Source of the DNA: Thermococcus sp.
Lineage (GTDB): Archaea; Methanobacteriota_B; Thermococci; Thermococcales; Thermococcaceae
Direction of reading: 5' to 3'
NCBI GenBank assembly: GCA_026987155.1
Contig: JALSNG010000027.1
Location: 1-16,900 of the forward strand
Length of the DNA stretch: 16,900 nucleotides
The notes beneath the pieces are model-generated. The model saw only the letters and a list, made by a program, of their open reading frames with translations. It searched no databases and was not told where the DNA came from. How positions within the stretch are numbered: position 1 is the stretch's first letter; every line of letters begins with the position of its first letter. Of this stretch, positions 1 through 5,584 are shown piece by piece. Made by a program: the position numbers and the translations under genes.

Positions 1-42
1 GAAATGTATGATGGGCCTTTCTTGGATTGGAAACCCTTTTGA
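1..42 (+). CDS. Possible C-terminal tail of an upstream gene (partial)
   Basis: The first frame is open from the window edge to a TGA at 40-42 and reads EMYDGPFLDWKPF, which looks like an ordinary protein C-terminus. A second frame is also open from the edge and ends at TGA 71-73, directly abutting the surE ATG; it reads ...NPFEGTDYSPVGG. Only one of the two can be the main coding frame, and 13 to 23 residues are too few to name a product. The first is preferred on composition. In either case the gene would be close upstream of surE and probably co-transcribed with it. Confidence 0.3.
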   Translation, partial: EMYDGPFLDWKPF

Positions 43-73
43 GGGCACTGACTATTCTCCAGTAGGTGGTTGA

Positions 74-850
74 ATGGTCAAAATCCTCCTCACCAACGAC
101 GACGGCATCTACTCCAACGGCCTGCGCGCGGCTGTGAAGGCCCTGAGCGAGCTCGGTGAGGTTTACGTCGTTGCTCCCCTCTTCCAGAGGAGCGCGAGCG
201 GAAGAGCGATGACCCTTCACCGTCCCCTCAGGGCCAAGCGCCTCCAGATTCCCGGCTCAAAAGTTGCCTACGGCATAGACGGGACTCCTACGGATTGCGT
301 GATTTTCGCCATAGCGCGCTTTGGCGACTTTGACCTGGCAGTTAGCGGGATAAACCTTGGCGAGAATCTCAGCACGGAGATAACGGTCTCTGGAACAGCC
401 TCTGCCGCCATAGAAGCCTCCACCCATGGGATTCCAAGTATAGCTATAAGCCTCGAAGTGGAGTGGAAGAGAACGCTTGGGGAAGGTGAAGGAATAGACT
501 TCTCCGTTGCGTCCCATTTTCTGAGGAGTATCGCCAGGGCGATTCTTGAGAAAGGCCTGCCAAAGGGTGTGGACATGCTCAACGTGAACGTGCCGGGCGA
601 TGCAACGCCTGAGACAGAAATAGCCATAACGCGCCTCGCGAGGAAGCGCTACTGCCCAACGGTTGAAGAGCGCATAGACCCCAAGGGCAACCCCTACTAC
701 TGGATCGTTGGCAGGCTCGTTCAGGACTTTGAGCCGGGTACAGATGCCTATGCGCTGAAGGTGGAGAGAAAGGTGAGCGTCACGCCGGTGAACATAGACA
801 TGACGGCGAAGGTGGATTTTGAAGAACTCAGGAAGCTTCTGAGCCTGTGA
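74..850 (+). CDS. surE: 5'/3'-nucleotidase SurE
   Basis: SurE is a metal-dependent phosphatase that removes phosphate from nucleoside 5'- and 3'-monophosphates in the cytoplasm. The 258-residue length is normal for the family. The sequence shows the N-terminal LLTNDDG motif (residues 5-11, metal-binding D9 and D10), the loop with S40 (QRSASG), GTPTDC at 70-75, SGINLG.N at 91-98 with metal ligand N94, the GTASAAIEA helix at 107-115, LNVNVP at 169-174 and VTP near 236. No key residue is missing. The ATG has an AGGTGGT ribosome binding site at 64-70, very close to the start. The product would feed nucleosides into salvage. The family assignment is firm; the preferred substrate cannot be read from sequence. 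Confidence 0.97.
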   Translation: MVKILLTNDDGIYSNGLRAAVKALSELGEVYVVAPLFQRSASGRAMTLHRPLRAKRLQIPGSKVAYGIDGTPTDCVIFAIARFGDFDLAVSGINLGENLSTEITVSGTASAAIEASTHGIPSIAISLEVEWKRTLGEGEGIDFSVASHFLRSIARAILEKGLPKGVDMLNVNVPGDATPETEIAITRLARKRYCPTVEERIDPKGNPYYWIVGRLVQDFEPGTDAYALKVERKVSVTPVNIDMTAKVDFEELRKLLSL

Positions 851-926
851 ATTCACGTTCTGATATCACACTGTGTTACGCAAAATGGGGGATATAACTC
901 AGCTTCGTTTTAAACATCTTCGTTAG

Positions 927-942
927 ACGAAAGGTTTATATG
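927..942 (+). promoter_or_regulatory. Archaeal promoter (BRE + TATA) of the 975-2715 operon
   Basis: ACGAAAGG followed by TTTATAT (935-941) is a good BRE/TATA match. Transcription would be expected near 963-968, just ahead of the GGTGG at 965-969 and the TTG at 975. The BRE overlaps the right arm of a small inverted repeat, TTCGT-TAG-ACGAA at 919-931, and CTTCGTT occurs twice (903-909 and 918-924), so a regulator site is possible. The rest of 851-974 shows no gene. Confidence 0.65.
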
Positions 943-974
943 AAAGCTGGAGAATATATCCAACGGTGGCCCCC

Positions 975-1142
975 TTGAAGAAGTGGCGAACTAGGGCATT
1001 TGTAGCCTTTTTTGCGGTTTTGGTTTTGAGTAGCTTCGCGGGAGCCTACATCGAGATACACGACACATGGAACTTTGAAACACACTACATCTACAATGGA
1101 AACTGGGAAGATGCTGACATAATAAAGGTGAGGGCTTCATGA
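975..1142 (+). CDS. Small exported protein, 55 residues, TTG start
   Basis: This short frame encodes a basic start (MKKWRTR), a hydrophobic core (AFVAFFAVLVLSSFAGA) and a short polar, aromatic-rich tail beginning YIEIHDTWNFET and ending KVRAS. It looks like a signal peptide or a single N-terminal membrane anchor followed by roughly 31 exposed residues. The TTG is chosen because GGTGG lies 5 nt before it; an in-frame GTG at 966 would make a 58-residue form but has no well-placed ribosome binding site. Its TGA overlaps the ATG of the next gene (ATGA, 1139-1142), so it is the first gene of a likely operon. Function is unknown and no family is recognised. Confidence 0.65.
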   Translation: MKKWRTRAFVAFFAVLVLSSFAGAYIEIHDTWNFETHYIYNGNWEDADIIKVRAS

Positions 1143-1738
1143 GAGGGAGATATCCAAAACGGCTCCTTTTTATCTTTTTAGCATTGGTTATTGCTGCCAT
1201 ACTGGTTATAGAAGTCCAATTTCCCTACCCCCAAAACAGTGAAAAAACTAACCCTTCAAATGAGCCCAACGCATCAAATACGGAATCTCATGCTTTGGAT
1301 GTCCTCAATGAGATGCTCTTTCATTTCAGTTTGAGGCAAAATGAAACATGGCTCTCCTACAACGTTTCGGGCTACAAAGACGGCTTTGAGGGCCTAGTTT
1401 CCAACGGCACGACAAACTTCAAGGTTGCAGTTTTTGTCTATGAAAACCCCGGTGAGTGCATGGGATGGTTTGAAGATATTGAGGAGGACTTGAACTCTTC
1501 ACTCACAATCGTGAACAGCTCCGAGGGCGAATCCTGTGTCTGGAGGCTCTTTTCTGGAAACGAGAGTTACTACCTCGAATGTAGCAAATTCTGGGGCAGA
1601 GGCGTTCTTCTCGTTGTTGGAGGAAGCAACGAGACCGCCGTTGAAAGGTTGACCTGGTGGTTCCCAACGCAGAATTGCCTCAGACCGGGGACGAAGCTTG
1701 TAGTCCAGACAAGTTCACCCAAAGAGGTGAATTCATGA
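1139..1738 (+). CDS. Membrane-anchored hypothetical protein with cysteine-bearing ectodomain
   Basis: This 199-residue protein has a basic N-terminus (MRGRYPKR), one membrane segment (about residues 9-25) and an outward-facing remainder. The segment after it (about 29-50) is Asn/Ser/Pro-rich. The globular part, about 51-199, carries four cysteines (C107, C133, C148, C180) that could form two disulfides, and the exterior holds eight N-x-S/T sequons (N44, N68, N75, N89, N119, N126, N141, N164), which fits a glycosylated extracellular domain. The start overlaps the stop of the preceding small gene and the end overlaps the next ATG, both as ATGA, so the genes are translationally coupled. No family is recognised; function is unknown. 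Confidence 0.8.
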   Translation: MRGRYPKRLLFIFLALVIAAILVIEVQFPYPQNSEKTNPSNEPNASNTESHALDVLNEMLFHFSLRQNETWLSYNVSGYKDGFEGLVSNGTTNFKVAVFVYENPGECMGWFEDIEEDLNSSLTIVNSSEGESCVWRLFSGNESYYLECSKFWGRGVLLVVGGSNETAVERLTWWFPTQNCLRPGTKLVVQTSSPKEVNS

Positions 1739-2205
1739 GCCCTAAAGAATTCATTCCGCATATCCTTTCCATTATCTTTGCAACGGTCTGGGAGCTTGTA
1801 CTGGCCCACAATAGCAGGGCCATGGGTGGGTATTACGTTGAGAAAGGCACGATTTTCTTTGGGAACTGGACTGACAAAGCCGGAAGACCCTGCGTTTCCT
1901 GGAGCAGATACTCCCCATCAGTGGAGTTCGTTCTCCTGGTCCTGCTTCCGGCACTCGTCCTCCTTATCTTATACCTCCGGTTCAGAGAGCCAGCATTGAA
2001 GAGATTGGCACTCTCAACGGGGTTACCCCTTCTGTCGGTGATTGCCGTCTATTTCAAAACCACCGGGCCGGGTGTCTTGTTTGTTCTGGTTCTCGTCTCG
2101 GCCCTGGCCGGTGGAGTATTTGGAAGGGACAGGTGGGAAAAAGTTTTGCTCAGCGTTGCGGGATTTCTGCCGGGCTTTGTAGGGGGGCATGATGATAGCG
2201 GCTGA
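1735..2205 (+). CDS. Multi-span membrane protein, first of a tandem paralogous pair
   Basis: The start at 1735 is chosen because GAGGTGAATTC precedes it and it overlaps the previous stop as ATGA; an in-frame ATG at 1657 would overlap the previous gene heavily. The 156-residue product has hydrophobic segments at about 8-25, 62-82, 89-107, 112-128 and a short one from 137. It aligns by eye with the next gene: WE in the first segment, YYV, C.S, SPS before the second segment, then similar spacing of the rest. The last segment ends abruptly in the polar HDDSG. A run of six G (2182-2187) lies just before this; removing one G would extend the protein by a hydrophobic tail to 2227. No known family is recognised. 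Confidence 0.75.
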   Translation: MSPKEFIPHILSIIFATVWELVLAHNSRAMGGYYVEKGTIFFGNWTDKAGRPCVSWSRYSPSVEFVLLVLLPALVLLILYLRFREPALKRLALSTGLPLLSVIAVYFKTTGPGVLFVLVLVSALAGGVFGRDRWEKVLLSVAGFLPGFVGGHDDSG

Positions 2206-2244
2206 ACTCACGGCCGTATGGTGTTAGCAGGTGGTGGATGAACC

Positions 2245-2715
2245 ATGAAGCTTCATCACTTCCTTTACCCCATCCTCTTCCCTGCATGGGAGTTCCTGCT
2301 CATGGTTTCACTTCCTTGGAGGTACTATGTTAAAGCATCCTGCCTTCAAATACGCCCATACCCAATCTGCAGCTTTCACTTTAGCCCGTCGGCAACTCTC
2401 GTCCTCCTTGCAACAGCACCGTTCCTAATCGCAATCATCCTTGGCCTCTGGAAAAAATGGAGCGAACTCGTGGCGTTTGGAGTTCCTTCCCTTGCCGTTG
2501 TTTTAATAACGATTCTTCTCTTGGACATCTTCGAAAGGTCATGGATTTCCTTTTTCGTACCTGCAACAGTCTCAGTGGTCCTGTATAGCCCTCCCTGTAT
2601 AAGACTGGAGGGCCATATAAAAAGAACGGAAAGGCTGGTATGGATGGCCACGTCACTCATAGTCTCGTTTATTCTCTGTGTCATGGCCTGGGGTGGAACA
2701 TCCGTCTCGGTATGA
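2245..2715 (+). CDS. Multi-span membrane protein, second of a tandem paralogous pair
   Basis: This 156-residue integral membrane protein starts at an ATG preceded by GGTGGTGG (about 2230-2238). Hydrophobic segments fall at about 8-22, 49-69, 75-94, 99-115 and 131-149. The stretch between the first two is probably exposed and carries C33 and C42. Weak but consistent similarity to the preceding gene (WE, YYV, C.S, SPS, segment spacing) suggests an old duplication. It is the last gene of the unit. Its TGA lies only 6 nt from the end of the convergent ftsY gene, with no T-rich terminator between them. Function unknown. Confidence 0.78.
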   Translation: MKLHHFLYPILFPAWEFLLMVSLPWRYYVKASCLQIRPYPICSFHFSPSATLVLLATAPFLIAIILGLWKKWSELVAFGVPSLAVVLITILLLDIFERSWISFFVPATVSVVLYSPPCIRLEGHIKRTERLVWMATSLIVSFILCVMAWGGTSVSV

Positions 2716-2721
2716 AACGTT

Positions 2722-3627
2722 TCACCCCTCTCCAAAAATCCTCTCGACGAACCACTTCTCGTCGAAGGGCTTTAAGTCGTCGTAGCCCTGTCCAACGCCA
2801 ACGAAGAGTATCGGTGCGCCGATGGCGTGGCTTATGCTTAGAGCCGCCCCACCCCTTGCATCGGCGTCGAGCTTCGTCAATATAACCCCGTCTATCTTTA
2901 CGGCATCGTTGAACTGCTTCGCCTGCTCAACGACCGCGTTTCCAGCCAAGCTGTCGCCGACGAATATCACCAGATCTGGCTTCGTAACGCGCACAATCTT
3001 CTTCATCTCGTCCATGAGGTTCCTGTTCAGCTCGTTCCTCCCGGCGGTGTCTATTAGAACCACGTCGATGTTTCTGGCCTTGGCGTGCTGTATAGCGTCG
3101 TAGGCAACCGCGGCAGGGTCAGCCCCATAGTCGTGCTTTATCACTTTGACGCCTACCCTCTTCGCGTGCTCCTCGAGCTGTTCTATCGCTCCGGCCCTGA
3201 AGGTGTCGCTTGCCGCTATCACAACGCTCAGCCCGTTCTTTTTCAAAAAGCTGGCGAGCTTGGCTATTGTTGTGGTCTTTCCGGAGCCGTTGAAGCCTAC
3301 GAAGACTACCACAAAGGGCTTCTCCTCCTTTGACCGGATCAACTCAAGGAGGTCTATCTTCCTTTCCGGCGTCAGAACCTCAAGGACGGCCTCTCTAACG
3401 GCGTTTTCAACTATGGTCCTCTTGTTCGTTCCTATCTTTACCTTCTGGCCGACGAGCTTCTCCTTTATCCTCTCCTTGAGCTCATCAACGGTTTCGAGGG
3501 CGACGTCCGCCTCAAGGAGCTCTATTTCAAGATCCCAGAGGGCCTTTTCCACGTCCTTCTCGCTTATTTCAGTCTGAGAAACTTTCTCCACAAATGAGCC
3601 TAACTTCTCCTTGAGTTTTCCCAGCAT
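2722..3627 (-). CDS. ftsY: Signal recognition particle receptor FtsY
   Basis: FtsY is the membrane-associated SRP receptor GTPase; it pairs with SRP54 and delivers ribosome-nascent chain complexes to the Sec translocon. The ATG at 3627 (MLGKLKEKLGSF) is preceded by GGTGGTGGAG and gives 301 residues; the frame is open further upstream, but that part overlaps the promoter. An N domain of helices (about 1-95) precedes the G domain. G1 is GFNGSGKTTT (111-120), followed by DTFRAGA (141-147), DTAGRN (193-198) and TKLDADARGG (251-260), all intact. As in other archaeal FtsY proteins, the acidic A domain is short or absent. The gene converges on the membrane protein operon and has its own promoter. 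Confidence 0.97.
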   Translation of the reverse strand: MLGKLKEKLGSFVEKVSQTEISEKDVEKALWDLEIELLEADVALETVDELKERIKEKLVGQKVKIGTNKRTIVENAVREAVLEVLTPERKIDLLELIRSKEEKPFVVVFVGFNGSGKTTTIAKLASFLKKNGLSVVIAASDTFRAGAIEQLEEHAKRVGVKVIKHDYGADPAAVAYDAIQHAKARNIDVVLIDTAGRNELNRNLMDEMKKIVRVTKPDLVIFVGDSLAGNAVVEQAKQFNDAVKIDGVILTKLDADARGGAALSISHAIGAPILFVGVGQGYDDLKPFDEKWFVERIFGEG

Positions 3628-3655
3628 CTCCACCACCCTATGGGCGAGGGGCTTA

Positions 3656-3675
3656 AGCCTATATAATCGTTGTGA
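3656..3675 (-). promoter_or_regulatory. ftsY promoter
   Basis: Read on the minus strand, ACGATTATATAGG contains a TATA box (about 3666-3658), roughly 33 nt before the FtsY ATG at 3627. This spacing supports that start rather than an earlier one. The rest of 3628-3738 shows no gene. Confidence 0.6.
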
Positions 3676-3738
3676 ATGCCCTCGGCGATAGCTGGTGTCA
3701 TCATCTCTCAGACCCGAAGCCACTCGTCATCGGGGCCC

Positions 3739-4188
3739 TCACCTTCTCCTAACGTACGTCTTTCTCCCAATAACCTTCCCCCCCTTCAACCTCATGGCCT
3801 CTATTCTTTCAAAGCCCACGGTTTCCCTTTTGTATGCGATTAAATAATCAACGAATTGTCTAATTCGATACCTTGTTATCGAGTCCGCTATGTACTTGCT
3901 CTCGTACAGGAGTACGAGTCTGTTCGAATGCTTAGAGAGCCATGTGTACAACATCTCCTTTTCAACAGATGATTTCGAGATTGGATTGACTATGAGGTAG
4001 ACGTCGAAGTCGCCACTTTCAAAGGGTGAACCTATAAATACCTCACCCTCCACCTGGAATGGAAGATACTCGGCGAGTACAGCCTTTCCCCTCCTAATCC
4101 ATGCGTTGAGGTAAATCCGAGCGAGTCTCTTGGGGCCCCCTGTGAGCAACACCCTACCACTCTCAAGCTCAGCGATTTCCCTTAACAT
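3739..4188 (-). CDS. Hypothetical protein, possible degenerate RecA/KaiC-like domain
   Basis: This 149-residue soluble protein has no signal peptide or membrane segment. The opening ELESGRVLLTGGPKRLARI occupies the place where RecA/KaiC/RadB-type ATPases carry their glycine-rich Walker A loop, but the invariant GKT/S is missing. FDVYLIVNPI (about 60-69) could be a Walker B-like strand, and the basic tail GGKVIGRKTYVRRR resembles the end of such domains. If this reading is right, the protein cannot bind ATP in the usual way and may be a structural or regulatory relative. The similarity is by eye and weak. It lies upstream of ftsY on the same strand and is divergent from the ABC importer. Confidence 0.7.
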   Translation of the reverse strand: MLREIAELESGRVLLTGGPKRLARIYLNAWIRRGKAVLAEYLPFQVEGEVFIGSPFESGDFDVYLIVNPISKSSVEKEMLYTWLSKHSNRLVLLYESKYIADSITRYRIRQFVDYLIAYKRETVGFERIEAMRLKGGKVIGRKTYVRRR

Positions 4189-4212
4189 GGTCCCCGAGTT
4201 GGGTACCCCAAG

Positions 4213-4230
4213 TAGTTAAAAACTCTTTTC
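4213..4230 (-). promoter_or_regulatory. Promoter of the gene at 3739-4188
   Basis: Minus-strand GAAAAGAGTTTTTAACT gives a purine-rich BRE and a TATA-like TTTTTAA centred near 4219, about 31 nt before the start at 4188, so the leader would be very short. A GGGTACCC palindrome sits at 4201-4208 between this box and the start. Confidence 0.45.
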
Positions 4231-4243
4231 CTTGTTCAAAAAA

Positions 4244-4259
4244 CCGCAAACTATATATC
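4244..4259 (+). promoter_or_regulatory. Promoter of the nucleoside-type ABC importer
   Basis: CCGCAAA followed by CTATATATCC (TATA at about 4251-4258). Initiation would be expected near 4280. This lies beyond the in-frame ATG at 4267 and so supports translation from 4303. Confidence 0.65.
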
Positions 4260-4302
4260 CAGCACCATGGGTATTATCTTGAAAGACTTTCGAGGTGTTG
4301 TT

Positions 4303-5547
4303 ATGAAGCGGTGGATGGCTTTGTTTTTGATTGGCCTTATGGCCATTAGCGTCGTGGCCAGCGGCTGCATAGGTGGTGGAGGCGGAGGAACGACCACTAC
4401 AGAGAAAAAAGGCGCAATAGCCATTGTCTACGACGTCGGCGGAAGGGGCGACCTCAGCTTCAACGACATGGCCTATCTTGGCGCCAGCAAAGCCGCAAAG
4501 GACTTCAACCTGGAACTCACCGAACTCCAGAGCAACAGTGAAGACGACTACGTAAAGAACCTTGAGACCCTCGCAAGCCAGAAGAAATACCTCCTCATAA
4601 TAGCCGTCGGGTTCATGATGACCGATGCGGTAAAGCAGGTTGCCTCCGAGTATCCAGATCAGAAGTTTGCAATCATCGACGGTTTCGACAAGGACATGCC
4701 TAAAAACGTTATGATGATCCTCTTCAAGGAGAACGAGGGCTCTGCTTTGGCGGGCGCACTCGCCGGGCTCATTGCCGCAAACGACGGGAAGGACAAAGTG
4801 GGCATAGTTCTTGGAATGGAAATACCCGTCCTTTACAAGTTCGAAGCCGGTTACCGCTTCGGAGTTAAGTGGGCGGAAGACTACTACAAGCAGAAGACCG
4901 GAAAAGAGGCTAAAATAGACGTTCTTTACCAGTACACCGGAAGCTTTGGTGATGCCGCCAAGGGTAAAGCCGCCGCCCAAGCTCAGCTCCAACAGGGTGC
5001 CTGGGTTATCTACCAGGTGGCAGGTGGAACGGGCCTCGGTGTTTTCGATGCAGTTGCAGATGAGCTCAAGGCGGAAGGCAAAAAGATGGGGCCACCATTT
5101 GCCATTGGCGTTGACTCCGCCCAGGACTGGATAAAACCGGGCGTGATAATAGCCAGCATGATGAAGCGCGTTGACGTCGGTGTTTATACGGCAGTCAAGG
5201 ATGCAGTAAATGGAAACTTCAAGGGTGGCGTTCTTGAACTCGGCCTCAAGGAGAAGGGCGTTGGGCTTAGCACGGTCGACGACGTCATGGCCATGTTCAA
5301 CTCTCTCCCAGAGGACACTCAGAAGCAGAAGTTGAAAGACCTTGGCTTCAACAGCAAGGACGAACTCAAGCAGTACCTGGAGCAGACGAGGGGCCAGATA
5401 CCGAGCTGGATATGGGATGCCGTTGACCAGCTCAAACAGAAGATTATAAGCGGCGAGATAAAGGTTCCCGCCCCAATGGACAAACAGGGCATAGAGGCTG
5501 TTAGGAAAGCCCAAACCTGGCAGGAAATGGAAAATCTCGCCAAGTGA
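4303..5547 (+). CDS. BMP-family (PnrA-like) nucleoside-binding lipoprotein
   Basis: This is the extracellular substrate-binding component of an ABC importer; characterised members of the BMP family bind nucleosides. The start at 4303 has GAGGTG 6 nt upstream. The 414-residue product begins with a lipoprotein signal (MKRWMALFLI...VVASGC), with lipid-attachment C22 followed by a Gly/Thr tether. Family hallmarks are GGRGDLSFND (46-55), IIDG (124-127), AGYRFGVKWA (182-191), GVDSAQD (269-275) and ASMMKRVDVGVY (284-295). A lysine/glutamine-rich stretch, about 325-370, is an apparent insertion before the usual IISGEIKVP (381-389). It is the first gene of the transporter operon. Nucleoside is the likeliest ligand; the exact one is unknown. 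Confidence 0.93.
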   Translation: MKRWMALFLIGLMAISVVASGCIGGGGGGTTTTEKKGAIAIVYDVGGRGDLSFNDMAYLGASKAAKDFNLELTELQSNSEDDYVKNLETLASQKKYLLIIAVGFMMTDAVKQVASEYPDQKFAIIDGFDKDMPKNVMMILFKENEGSALAGALAGLIAANDGKDKVGIVLGMEIPVLYKFEAGYRFGVKWAEDYYKQKTGKEAKIDVLYQYTGSFGDAAKGKAAAQAQLQQGAWVIYQVAGGTGLGVFDAVADELKAEGKKMGPPFAIGVDSAQDWIKPGVIIASMMKRVDVGVYTAVKDAVNGNFKGGVLELGLKEKGVGLSTVDDVMAMFNSLPEDTQKQKLKDLGFNSKDELKQYLEQTRGQIPSWIWDAVDQLKQKIISGEIKVPAPMDKQGIEAVRKAQTWQEMENLAK

Positions 5548-5564
5548 CTTCTCTTTTCTTTTCC
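5548..5564 (+). promoter_or_regulatory. Pyrimidine tract between binding protein and ATPase genes (possible partial terminator)
   Basis: CTTCTCTTTTCTTTTCC directly follows the lipoprotein stop. T-rich tracts end archaeal transcripts, so this one could stop part of the transcription and yield more binding protein than transporter. The ribosome binding site of the next gene (GGGAGGTG, 5572-5579) follows. Confidence 0.35.
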
Positions 5565-5584
5565 AATTCCTGGGAGGTGCTACA

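Noticed and set aside
257..856. Minus-strand open frame opposite surE
   Set aside because: Antisense to an intact, motif-complete gene; composition is rich in His/Arg/Cys, as expected for a shadow frame.
1657..1734. Earlier start for the first paralogous membrane protein
   Set aside because: It would overlap the previous gene by about 80 nt; the ATG at 1735 has its own ribosome binding site and an ATGA overlap.
2189..2205. C-box/D-box-like ATGATGA ... CTGA suggesting a C/D guide RNA
   Set aside because: Only 6 nt separate the boxes, no second C'/D pair is found at proper spacing, and the ATGATGA is explained by the coding sequence or the frameshift reading.
3628..3723. N-terminal extension of FtsY
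   Set aside because: The extension includes the promoter TATA box; the ATG at 3627 has GGTGGTGGAG and a typical FtsY beginning.
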